This document shows positions 56,646-64,000 of a stretch of 64,000 nt of DNA, piece by piece (the stretch's first letter is position 1; every line of letters begins with the position of its first letter). This stretch comes from Bartonella bilalgolemi (lineage in GTDB: Bacteria > Pseudomonadota > Alphaproteobacteria > Rhizobiales > Rhizobiaceae), in NCBI RefSeq assembly GCF_023500045.1, contig NZ_JAMCOF010000003.1, positions 62,001 through 126,000 on the forward strand, read 5' to 3'. Made by a program: the position numbers and the translations under genes. Below the pieces are notes generated by a model. It saw nothing but the letters and a program-made list of their open reading frames with translations, was not told where the DNA came from and did not search any database.

Positions 56646-58198
56646 TTTTATGAAGACCTCCTTATTATTAAGGCTAAATTACGCTAAAAAAGGCAATTAC
56701 TCATATAGACGCATGATATAAGTGAGTCGTAAAAAAGAAAACATTTTTAATGATTTTAAATGATTTATAAATTCAAAAAAATGAGGTGAGCTGATGATGA
56801 TTTTGTTATTTTATTTGGATGAGTAACAATAAAAACTTAGATATAGTACTTTAACTACTCTTTGGAGGTTGAATTGTTTTTTTCTGGGGTCTGAGATAAT
56901 GCATAAATATCATTCTCGTTTATATAGAAAGAACTATTTTCATGCTTATCAATATTATAGGCTTGTATTAGGATTATTATTTTAGCATTATACACTTAAA
57001 ATTTAAAAAAAAGCAATAAAATACTTTTTGTTTTTTATCGTTAATATTCTAGGAAGGAATAAGTACTCTTCAATAAAATAGCAGATTTATGAATGAAGCA
57101 GTTGAAGATTAAGAGTCATATATATATTAGTTATATTAGTTTATAATTTCCTCTTTTATAAATTAAAGTGGCTAAAGCTAATTGTAGTAATGATTTCGCT
57201 TGTTATGTTTATGGGAATAGGAGTATTACAAGCTATAAGAGATAAAATTTGTACATATCAAGTCAAGAAAATTTTTCTAAAAAGGTAAGTAAATCGAGTA
57301 TAGTTTTGAAGAAAAATAATATTAATATTACTAATGATAATGCAAAAAAGCGTAAATTATGCTCTGCTAGTATTAAGTCAAGAAAAAGTTATGCTGAGGA
57401 GGAAGAGTATAGGTTTATCGGATTTTTTTATAGAACTTGAAACGAAGAGGCACTAATTAATATACAGGGATAAATAATTAGAGAAAGTTTTCCTAAATTG
57501 AAAGTTAAAGCTATTGTTCTACAAGTTTCGAGCTATTTTCTTTTCCCTATATGTTTTTAGTTAATACTTTTTTGAATAGGGAGTAAGTCTCAGTGACAAG
57601 TTATATTATTCTTTTTATTGCAGTATAATTTCGGATACTTACCAATCTCTCAATATTTGGGAAAGCTCGTAATGTTTGTTATTTCGGTTAGGGAGATGTA
57701 ATTGATAATAGTGTGTGATTGGTAGTTATTTACTAAAATTATGATCATTTCTGAAAAAGAGCATGTTCGATATATTTAGTTTGATTAGAATCTACTCTGA
57801 GGATTAATATCTAATTATTTAATATAACGTGTAATTCTATCATGACCTTTTATTTAGCACAAGTTTTTTAAAGTAGGATTCTCTAGACTAGTTTTTCAGT
57901 TGAAATATACTATACAATACTAATTCATTTATTAGGAAGCTATTCAAGAAAATTAAAAAGAATATAAAAGGGGTAAAATAGATCAACAACTACAATAATT
58001 ATAATATCTTTTACTTAGTTAGCCGTTATTGCTCTTTATATTCAGCAATTATTCATCACAAGGATAATTAAGGTTTCGTTGAAGATCTTTATATAAAACC
58101 AAATTGATGTATATTATATCAATAGTTTATGATAAATGTGACCATTGGGGTAGACGAATATATATATTTAGACAAGAAAAAATTATAATTTTAATACT
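56646..58198. other. 1.55-kb gene-poor region
   Basis: This is the longest gene-free stretch in the window. Only short frames occur, for example a 32-codon frame from the ATG at 57190 (ISLVMFMGIGVLQAIRDK) and a 63-codon lysine-rich frame at 57249-57440. Both may be parts of one decayed gene, since they are adjacent in different frames. In Brucella I recall trp and moa genes near this position before ppiD; none is recognisable here. No tRNA, IS element or long repeat was seen. Confidence 0.5.
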
Positions 58199-60088
58199 TT
58201 ATTGAAAATTATTGAAAATCCGAGTGTAATTAGAGTTATTAATTTCTATAGGATATTCTTTATTTGCAGCTTGTAACATTTCTAATTTTAAATCTTCTCT
58301 TATCATCATATCTATATTAGTACGTATATCAGGTAAAAGAGTATGAGCTGTAATATCTTCAGGTATGATTGATGTCGTTATTTTATAAACAATACGATTT
58401 GCTGCATTTACGCCTTTTACTACGCCGTAATGATCTTTGGTGCCATAAAAAAGTGCTTTAACTCCTTCAACGCCGAAGATTTGTGATGAGTCTTGGCGTC
58501 GCAGAGCTGGAGTTGTTTGTTTTATAATACCAAGCTCCGTTGCAAGAGCATCAAGACTTTTTCCTTTAGCTAGTTGTTTGAGAGTATCTTGAGCTTTTTC
58601 ATCAAGAAGACGCTGAATTTCTTCTTCTTTCCATTGAATAATAACGTTTTGTTTTACTTCTGAAAGTGTTCTATCACGGGCAGGAATAATCGTATCTACT
58701 TGATACCAGAGATATCCTCCTTCTGGAAGAGAAAGTGGGTCCATATCAATACCTTCATCTGATTGATAAATAGCATTTAATAAAATATCTTTTTGAGGTA
58801 AGTCTGTGAGTGATATTCCTTCAGTTGTCTTTCCTGTTTTATCAATAGTAATTTTGCGTAGAGGCAATTTATATTGTTTTGCCAGCTCTACAAGAGAAGC
58901 ACCTTCAAAACGAGCATTTTCAATTTCTGTATACTTATTACGTACATGAGTTGTAGCATAGTTTTTGGCAAGTCTTTGGCGAATCTCCTTTTCTACCTTT
59001 TGAAGGGGAATTTGAGTTGAAGGCGTAATATGGGCAACGCGAATAATTACAGGACCTTGCAGATCATTAATGACAGCACTAATTTGTCCTTTTTCGAGCT
59101 CAAAAATCTCAGATGCTAAATGATTAGGAAGTTCATTTTCTGCTAGAGGTCCCTTCGTTATATCACTGAGGTTTTTTTTCTCTTCTTTAACTAAGGCATC
59201 AAAACTTAAGCCCTCGGCTATTTTTTTTGCTGCATTATCAGCGGCTTCGCGTGTAGAGAAACGCAGTTCCTCAATTATACGTTTTTCAGGAATAATAAAA
59301 CGCGAAGCATTTTGAGTATAATAAATCTGTATTTCATTTACTGAGATGTCTTGTGGTTTTAAAAATTCCTCTGATGTTATAGATAATAAAGAGACAGTAC
59401 GATATTCTGGAGCACGAAATTTTTTCTTGTGAGTATCAAACCATTTTTCTAATATCTCTTGATCAGGATCAGCAACTTTTTCCTCTTTTTTTAGATCTAT
59501 AACGAGGTAATCAGCGATGCGTTTTTCTTCGTAATAAGTAGCAAGTGCTTTGTAGAAAATATTTGGTGTTTTCATACCAGATAGTGAAGCTAAAATAAGC
59601 TGATTACGTTTTTCTTTTTTTGTATAATAATTTAAGAAATTCCTTTCGTTAGTATTTAGTTGTTGGAGATAGTTGAGAAATAAATCGCGATTAAAGGCTC
59701 TATTACGTTGAAAAATATTGTCGTTACCAATGATACGGGCTAGCATATCTTTTGAAAGATTAATTTTCATTTTACGCGCTTGTTCATCAAAAAGGACATC
59801 CTGTTGCAATTGGTTTAGCACAAAAATGGGAATTTTGTATTTCTGTATTTCATCTGGTGTAAACATTCGTCCAAGATGAGAAGTAATAGCTAAACGTAAA
59901 CTTTGATCAGCAAGTGCGAGACGATAATTATCAACAGTTATTGTAGATTTTCCAGAAGTAAGCAGCTCCTTTTCATTCATTATATGCAATTGTGGTACAC
60001 CCCATAGAAATATAAAGCATAAAAGCAAAGTGGTAAGAAAAATCTTGGCAACCCAAGAATTTACAGCATTTCTTATGGTTTCAAGCAT
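58199..60088 (-). CDS. PpiD-like periplasmic folding chaperone (parvulin type)
   Basis: This is a 629-residue membrane-anchored foldase. A single N-terminal helix (AKIFLTTLLLCFIFLWGVP) anchors it in the inner membrane. A SurA-N-like chaperone region follows (about 35-175), then a parvulin-like PPIase domain (about 235-365, including FDALVKEEKKNLSDITKG and LEKGQISAVINDLQGPVIIRV), and a C-terminal SurA-like part. PpiD works near SecYEG on newly exported proteins. It lies divergent from tpiA, the conserved Rhizobiales arrangement. Some parvulin active-site residues appear changed, so it may act only as a chaperone. Confidence 0.88.
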   Translation of the reverse strand: MLETIRNAVNSWVAKIFLTTLLLCFIFLWGVPQLHIMNEKELLTSGKSTITVDNYRLALADQSLRLAITSHLGRMFTPDEIQKYKIPIFVLNQLQQDVLFDEQARKMKINLSKDMLARIIGNDNIFQRNRAFNRDLFLNYLQQLNTNERNFLNYYTKKEKRNQLILASLSGMKTPNIFYKALATYYEEKRIADYLVIDLKKEEKVADPDQEILEKWFDTHKKKFRAPEYRTVSLLSITSEEFLKPQDISVNEIQIYYTQNASRFIIPEKRIIEELRFSTREAADNAAKKIAEGLSFDALVKEEKKNLSDITKGPLAENELPNHLASEIFELEKGQISAVINDLQGPVIIRVAHITPSTQIPLQKVEKEIRQRLAKNYATTHVRNKYTEIENARFEGASLVELAKQYKLPLRKITIDKTGKTTEGISLTDLPQKDILLNAIYQSDEGIDMDPLSLPEGGYLWYQVDTIIPARDRTLSEVKQNVIIQWKEEEIQRLLDEKAQDTLKQLAKGKSLDALATELGIIKQTTPALRRQDSSQIFGVEGVKALFYGTKDHYGVVKGVNAANRIVYKITTSIIPEDITAHTLLPDIRTNIDMMIREDLKLEMLQAANKEYPIEINNSNYTRIFNNFQ

Positions 60089-60243
60089 TATTCAATTAAT
60101 CCTATAATTGGGTATATTGATTATTAACAGTGATAGAATTTGCAATAAAGATGAAGAAGATGCAAGCTTAAAGACTTGCTTTTGTTGTATAATTTGATAC
60201 TTAACGCAAAAAAATGTATTAAGATAGCCTTTGAGGTGAAAAT

Positions 60244-61008
60244 ATGGCTTCGGATCTCCAACCTTTGATTGCTGGAAATTGGAAAATGAATGGAACAGGC
60301 GAATCTCTTGGAGAGCTGCGGGCTATTGCTGCTGGTGTTAGCTCTGATTTGGGTCGTTTGTTTGAGGCACTTATTTGTGTTCCAGCCACACTTTTGTCAC
60401 GTGCTTCTGATATATTACATGATGAAAAGCTTCTTTTAGGAGGACAAAATTGCCATTTTAACAGGAATGGCCCTTATACTGGAGATGTTTCAGCATTTAT
60501 GCTTAAAGAGGCTGGAGCTAGTTATGTTATTATTGGACATTCAGAACGCCGTATAGCCTATCATGAAAATGATGCTGTTGTTTGTGCTAAAGTAAAAGCT
60601 GCATGGCGAGAAGGTCTTGTTTCTCTTGTTTGTATTGGTGAGACGTTAGAGGAACGTGAAGATGATAAGGTATTTGACGTTATCAAACAGCAGCTTGAGG
60701 ATTCTTTGCCAGATGGTTCAACAGGAAAGAATACAGTTATCGCTTATGAGCCGGTGTGGGCTATAGGTACCGGGAAAATTCCTACTTTGACAGATGTTGA
60801 GAAGATCCATAATTTTATTCGTGAAAAGATTAGCTTTCGCTTTGGTGATAATGGGTATAAAATACGCTTGCTTTATGGTGGATCAGTAACGCCGTCTAAT
60901 GCATTTGAGCTTTTGAGCATTCCCCATGTTAATGGTGCTTTGATTGGTGGAGCAAGCTTAAAAGCAGTTGATTTTTTAAATATTTGCGATGTTTATCGTA
61001 GATTATAA
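60244..61008 (+). CDS. tpiA: Triose-phosphate isomerase
   Basis: TpiA interconverts dihydroxyacetone phosphate and glyceraldehyde 3-phosphate. The 254-residue TIM barrel has the catalytic Lys14 (GNWKMNG), His99 (IIGHSERR) and Glu169 in the family motif AYEPVWAIGTGK, and the phosphate-binding LYGGSVTPSNA near the C-terminus. GAGGTG precedes the ATG. It is divergent from the PpiD-like gene and followed by secG. Confidence 0.97.
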   Translation: MASDLQPLIAGNWKMNGTGESLGELRAIAAGVSSDLGRLFEALICVPATLLSRASDILHDEKLLLGGQNCHFNRNGPYTGDVSAFMLKEAGASYVIIGHSERRIAYHENDAVVCAKVKAAWREGLVSLVCIGETLEEREDDKVFDVIKQQLEDSLPDGSTGKNTVIAYEPVWAIGTGKIPTLTDVEKIHNFIREKISFRFGDNGYKIRLLYGGSVTPSNAFELLSIPHVNGALIGGASLKAVDFLNICDVYRRL

Positions 61009-61087
61009 GGAGTAAATCATAATTACCTCTTGGATTATACTTAATTTGTGTGTAGGTAGTTGTGAGTAATTATAAAGAGCAAAATTT

Positions 61088-61525
61088 ATGCAAACAGTAC
61101 TAATTGTTATTCATTTTTTGGTTGTTATTGCTTTGGTTGGTGTTGTGTTACTTCAGCCTTCGGAAGGCGGTGGATTTGGTGGTGGTTCAGGCTTTATAAA
61201 TACCCGTGGTACCAAAAGTGCATTGACGCGTTTGACGACTCTTTTAGCAATTTGTTTTTTCGCAATATCAATTGGACTTATTGTGGTTGGAAATTTATCA
61301 AATTCTGATTCTGATATTCTCAATCGTATTCCAATTAACTCGGGACAAAATTCAACAAAAGAGAATACGTCAGAGAGTACACCATCAGCCGGGGATGAAG
61401 TTCAGCCTTCTATTATTGATCAATTGGGTGGTATTCCTGCATCTTCTCAACAACAAAATGGCTTAACTGTACCTAAAAATGAAGATCCACTTCCTCCACC
61501 AGTGGGTAATTCGATTTCTAAATAA
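61088..61525 (+). CDS. secG: Preprotein translocase subunit SecG
   Basis: SecG is the small third subunit of the SecYEG channel. The 145-residue protein has two helices (about 4-22 and 50-73) and the glycine-rich conserved loop LLQPSEGGGFGGGSGF followed by TRGTKSALTRLT. The C-terminal tail (about 75-145) is a long hydrophilic Ser/Asn/Pro-rich extension, common in alphaproteobacteria. The tpiA-secG-pyrG order is conserved in this group. Confidence 0.94.
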   Translation: MQTVLIVIHFLVVIALVGVVLLQPSEGGGFGGGSGFINTRGTKSALTRLTTLLAICFFAISIGLIVVGNLSNSDSDILNRIPINSGQNSTKENTSESTPSAGDEVQPSIIDQLGGIPASSQQQNGLTVPKNEDPLPPPVGNSISK

Positions 61526-61666
61526 TAAGCCTAAGTGGTTTTATATAAAATTGATATAGATCATTATGAGGTATTGTTTTTCCGCATTTTTGTTTTGTGA
61601 AATTAAAGATTGTTTTTTCATTTTTTACTAGAAAAATCATCATGAATTATTTATCATCACAATCCC

Positions 61667-63295
61667 ATGGCACGTTATATTTTTATTACTGGTGGTGTGG
61701 TTTCTTCTCTTGGGAAAGGCATTGCTGCGGCAGCTTTAGCCGCATTACTTCGGGCTCGTGGTTATCACGTACGGATCCGAAAACTTGATCCTTATTTAAA
61801 TGTTGATCCAGGAACAATGTCGCCTTATCAACATGGTGAAGTATTTGTTACTGATGATGGTACAGAAGCAGATCTTGATCTTGGCCATTATGAGCGTTTT
61901 ACTGGCTGTTCTACGAATAGCCAAGATAATATTACGACTGGGCGTATTTATCGCAATATCATTGAACGAGAACGGCGTGGTGATTATTTAGGAGCAACTG
62001 TTCAGGTTATTCCACATGTTACAGATGAAATTAAGAAATTTATTACTACAGGTAATGAAGAGTTTGATTTTATTTTGTGTGAAATAGGTGGAACCGTTGG
62101 TGATATTGAGGCTATGCCTTTTCTTGAGGCAATTCGTCAGTTGCATAATGAATTGCCAAGGCAAAGTGCTATTTATGTACATCTTACATTAGTGCCCTAC
62201 ATTTCTTCTTCAGGAGAATTAAAGACAAAGCCTACACAACACTCCGTTAAAGAGTTACGAGCAATTGGTATTGCTCCTGACATTCTTTTAGTACGTACAG
62301 ATCGATCTATTCCAGAAGCAGAACGGCACAAGCTATCGCTTTTTTGTAATGTTCGTCCAAGTGCGGTTATTCAGGCATTAGATGTTCCAACGATTTATGA
62401 TGTGCCTATGGCCTATCATAAAGAAGGCTTAGATTTGCAAGTTCTTTCTACTTTTGGAATTGATTGTGCTCCTGAGCCAAAAATGGATTGTTGGGAAGAT
62501 ATTACACATCGGATTCATCATCCTGAAGGAGAAGTTACAATTGCAATTGTTGGAAAATATATTGGTTTGAAAGATGCTTATAAATCTCTTATCGAGGCGA
62601 TTGTACATGGTGGGTTAGCAAATAAAGTAAGGGTTAATGTTGAGTGGATTGAAGCAGAGCTTTTTGAAAAAGAAAATCCTACATCTTATTTAAAAAAAGT
62701 TCATGGGATTTTGGTTCCTGGAGCTTTTGGCGCGCGTGGTGCAGAAGGTAAAATCGAAGCGATTCGATTTGCACGAGAGAATAAGATTCCCTTTTTAGGT
62801 ATTTGTTTGGGTATGCAATTAGCCTGTATTGAGGTTGCACGCAATGTCGCAAATATTAAAAATGCTTCATCAAGTGAATTTTGCAAAACAAAAGATGCAG
62901 TTGTGGGTTTAATGACCGAATGGTTTAAGGGAGATGTTTTTGAAAAGCGCACTGCATTTGGAAATCTTGGTGGCACAATGCGTCTTGGTTCTTTTGTGGC
63001 TGAATTAAAAAAAGGTAGCCATATTTCAAAAATTTATGGCACTACAAAGATTTACGAGCGGCATCGTCACCGTTATGAGGTGAATATTCATTATAAAGAT
63101 AGACTAGAGCAATGTGGATTAATTTTTTCTGGTATGTCGTTAGATGGCATGCTGCCAGAAACAGTAGAATATCTAGATCATCCATGGTTTATAGGTGTTC
63201 AATATCATCCAGAATTAAAATCGCGTCCATTTGATCCTCATCCACTTTTTTCTTCTTTTATTAAAGCTACTATAAAGCAAAGTAAGTTAGGGTAG
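61667..63295 (+). CDS. pyrG: CTP synthase
   Basis: PyrG makes CTP from UTP, ATP and glutamine. The 542-residue protein begins [19 protein letters not shown], with the synthetase domain (about 1-270) containing the [22 protein letters not shown] region in part. The class I glutamine amidotransferase domain follows, with catalytic Cys380 in FLGICLGMQ and the His-Glu pair in [10 protein letters not shown]. Length is standard. It lies between secG and kdsA. Confidence 0.98.
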   Translation: MARYIFITGGVVSSLGKGIAAAALAALLRARGYHVRIRKLDPYLNVDPGTMSPYQHGEVFVTDDGTEADLDLGHYERFTGCSTNSQDNITTGRIYRNIIERERRGDYLGATVQVIPHVTDEIKKFITTGNEEFDFILCEIGGTVGDIEAMPFLEAIRQLHNELPRQSAIYVHLTLVPYISSSGELKTKPTQHSVKELRAIGIAPDILLVRTDRSIPEAERHKLSLFCNVRPSAVIQALDVPTIYDVPMAYHKEGLDLQVLSTFGIDCAPEPKMDCWEDITHRIHHPEGEVTIAIVGKYIGLKDAYKSLIEAIVHGGLANKVRVNVEWIEAELFEKENPTSYLKKVHGILVPGAFGARGAEGKIEAIRFARENKIPFLGICLGMQLACIEVARNVANIKNASSSEFCKTKDAVVGLMTEWFKGDVFEKRTAFGNLGGTMRLGSFVAELKKGSHISKIYGTTKIYERHRHRYEVNIHYKDRLEQCGLIFSGMSLDGMLPETVEYLDHPWFIGVQYHPELKSRPFDPHPLFSSFIKATIKQSKLG

Positions 63296-63330
63296 TTTAT
63301 AAATTTATTTGCCTACTTTCGAGGAATGAA

Positions 63331-64000
63331 ATGTTTAAATCAGACATCACCGTTAAAGTTGGAAATGTTATTTTTTCAAATGAAGCACCGCTTTCTTTAA
63401 TTGCAGGTCCTTGTCAAATGGAGAGTCGAGATCATGCATTTGAAATGGCGGGACGGATTAAAACAATTACTGATCAGTTTGGTATTGGCTTTGTTTATAA
63501 ATCTAGTTACGATAAAGCCAATAGAACATCTTTAAGTGCGACACGTGGTATTGGTCTTGAGAAAGCAATAGCTATTTTTTCTGATCTTAAAAAGGAATTT
63601 GGATGTCCAGTTTTGACTGATGTGCATACAGAAGAGCAATGTATGGCAGTTGCTTCAGTTGTAGATGTTTTACAAATACCAGCTTTTTTATGTCGTCAAA
63701 CAGATCTTTTAGTTTCAGCAGCTAAAACGGGACGTGTTATTAATATTAAAAAGGGACAATTTTTAGCTCCTTGGGATATGGAAAATGTCTTAGAAAAGGT
63801 AACTAAAAGTGGTAATCCTAACGTTATGCTTTGTGAGCGAGGCACTTCATTTGGTTATAATCGTCTAGTTTCTGATATGCGTTCATTGCCAATTATGCGT
63901 TCATTTGGTGTTCCTGTTATTTTTGATGCTACGCATTCTGTGCAGGAGCCAGGTGGTAGAGGGAGTTCATCTGGTGGACAACGTCAGTTTGTTGAAGTAT
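63331..64000 (+). CDS. kdsA: 3-deoxy-8-phosphooctulonate synthase, 3'-truncated by window end
   Basis: KdsA condenses arabinose 5-phosphate with phosphoenolpyruvate to form KDO 8-phosphate for the LPS inner core. The 223 residues seen include [63 protein letters not shown] and [14 protein letters not shown], all family hallmarks. The ATG at 63331 has GAGGAATG upstream. The gene continues past the window. It adds to the LPS theme set by lptD, lptF and lptG. Confidence 0.97.
   Translation, partial: MFKSDITVKVGNVIFSNEAPLSLIAGPCQMESRDHAFEMAGRIKTITDQFGIGFVYKSSYDKANRTSLSATRGIGLEKAIAIFSDLKKEFGCPVLTDVHTEEQCMAVASVVDVLQIPAFLCRQTDLLVSAAKTGRVINIKKGQFLAPWDMENVLEKVTKSGNPNVMLCERGTSFGYNRLVSDMRSLPIMRSFGVPVIFDATHSVQEPGGRGSSSGGQRQFVEV

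Overview
The window is chromosomal DNA from an alphaproteobacterium of the order Hyphomicrobiales (Rhizobiales), almost certainly a Bartonella species. The sequence is AT-rich. The housekeeping gene order (rpsF-rpsR-rplI-dnaB-radA-cvpA-purF, fabD-fabG-acpP-fabF-mltG-gmk, lptF/lptG-lptD-surA-pdxA-ksgA, tpiA-secG-pyrG-kdsA) is the rhizobial order. The long non-coding gaps and apparent gene losses fit a reduced, host-restricted genome. A protein with the Fic-OB-BID layout of Bartonella effector proteins (Beps) makes the genus assignment strong and points to a lineage that carries a VirB-type type IV secretion system. The species cannot be fixed from this window.

Layout. 1-7.9 kb (mostly minus strand): a partial SDR oxidoreductase, purF, cvpA, radA, dnaB, rplI, a DUF2232-type membrane protein, rpsR and rpsF. 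7.9-8.2 kb: a GC-richer leader-like stretch and a perfect 19-bp inverted repeat. 8.2-14.4 kb (plus): a PAP2 phosphatase, the fatty-acid genes fabD, fabG, acpP and fabF, then mltG and gmk. 14.4-22.5 kb (minus): ksgA, pdxA, a SurA-like chaperone, lptD, lptG and lptF, an outer-membrane biogenesis block. 23.2-25.4 kb: holC, a small membrane protein and an MFS transporter.

25.4-36.1 kb is the accessory island. It holds a Bep-like effector with a degenerate Fic motif and an antitoxin-like N-terminus, followed by three tandem AIDA-type autotransporters. The first and third share a 1,829-bp block that appears identical, including bases past the stop codon, which suggests recent duplication or gene conversion.

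36.2-64 kb returns to core genes: an ABC-F ATPase, ndk, pgsA, uvrC, rlmJ, tRNA-Lys(CTT), a TerC/CBS protein, a YbhN-type membrane protein, a CPA2 antiporter, fused secDF, a large MscS channel, ilvC, an amino-acid permease, a 1.5-kb gene-poor gap, a PpiD-like foldase, tpiA, secG, pyrG and a partial kdsA. Many genes serve the envelope: lipid synthesis (fab, pgsA), LPS export (lptD/F/G), outer-membrane protein folding (surA, ppiD), secretion (secDF, secG) and peptidoglycan (mltG, PAP2). The autotransporters depend on these Sec and chaperone functions. I chose start codons by ribosome binding site and family length, so several differ from the longest open frame.
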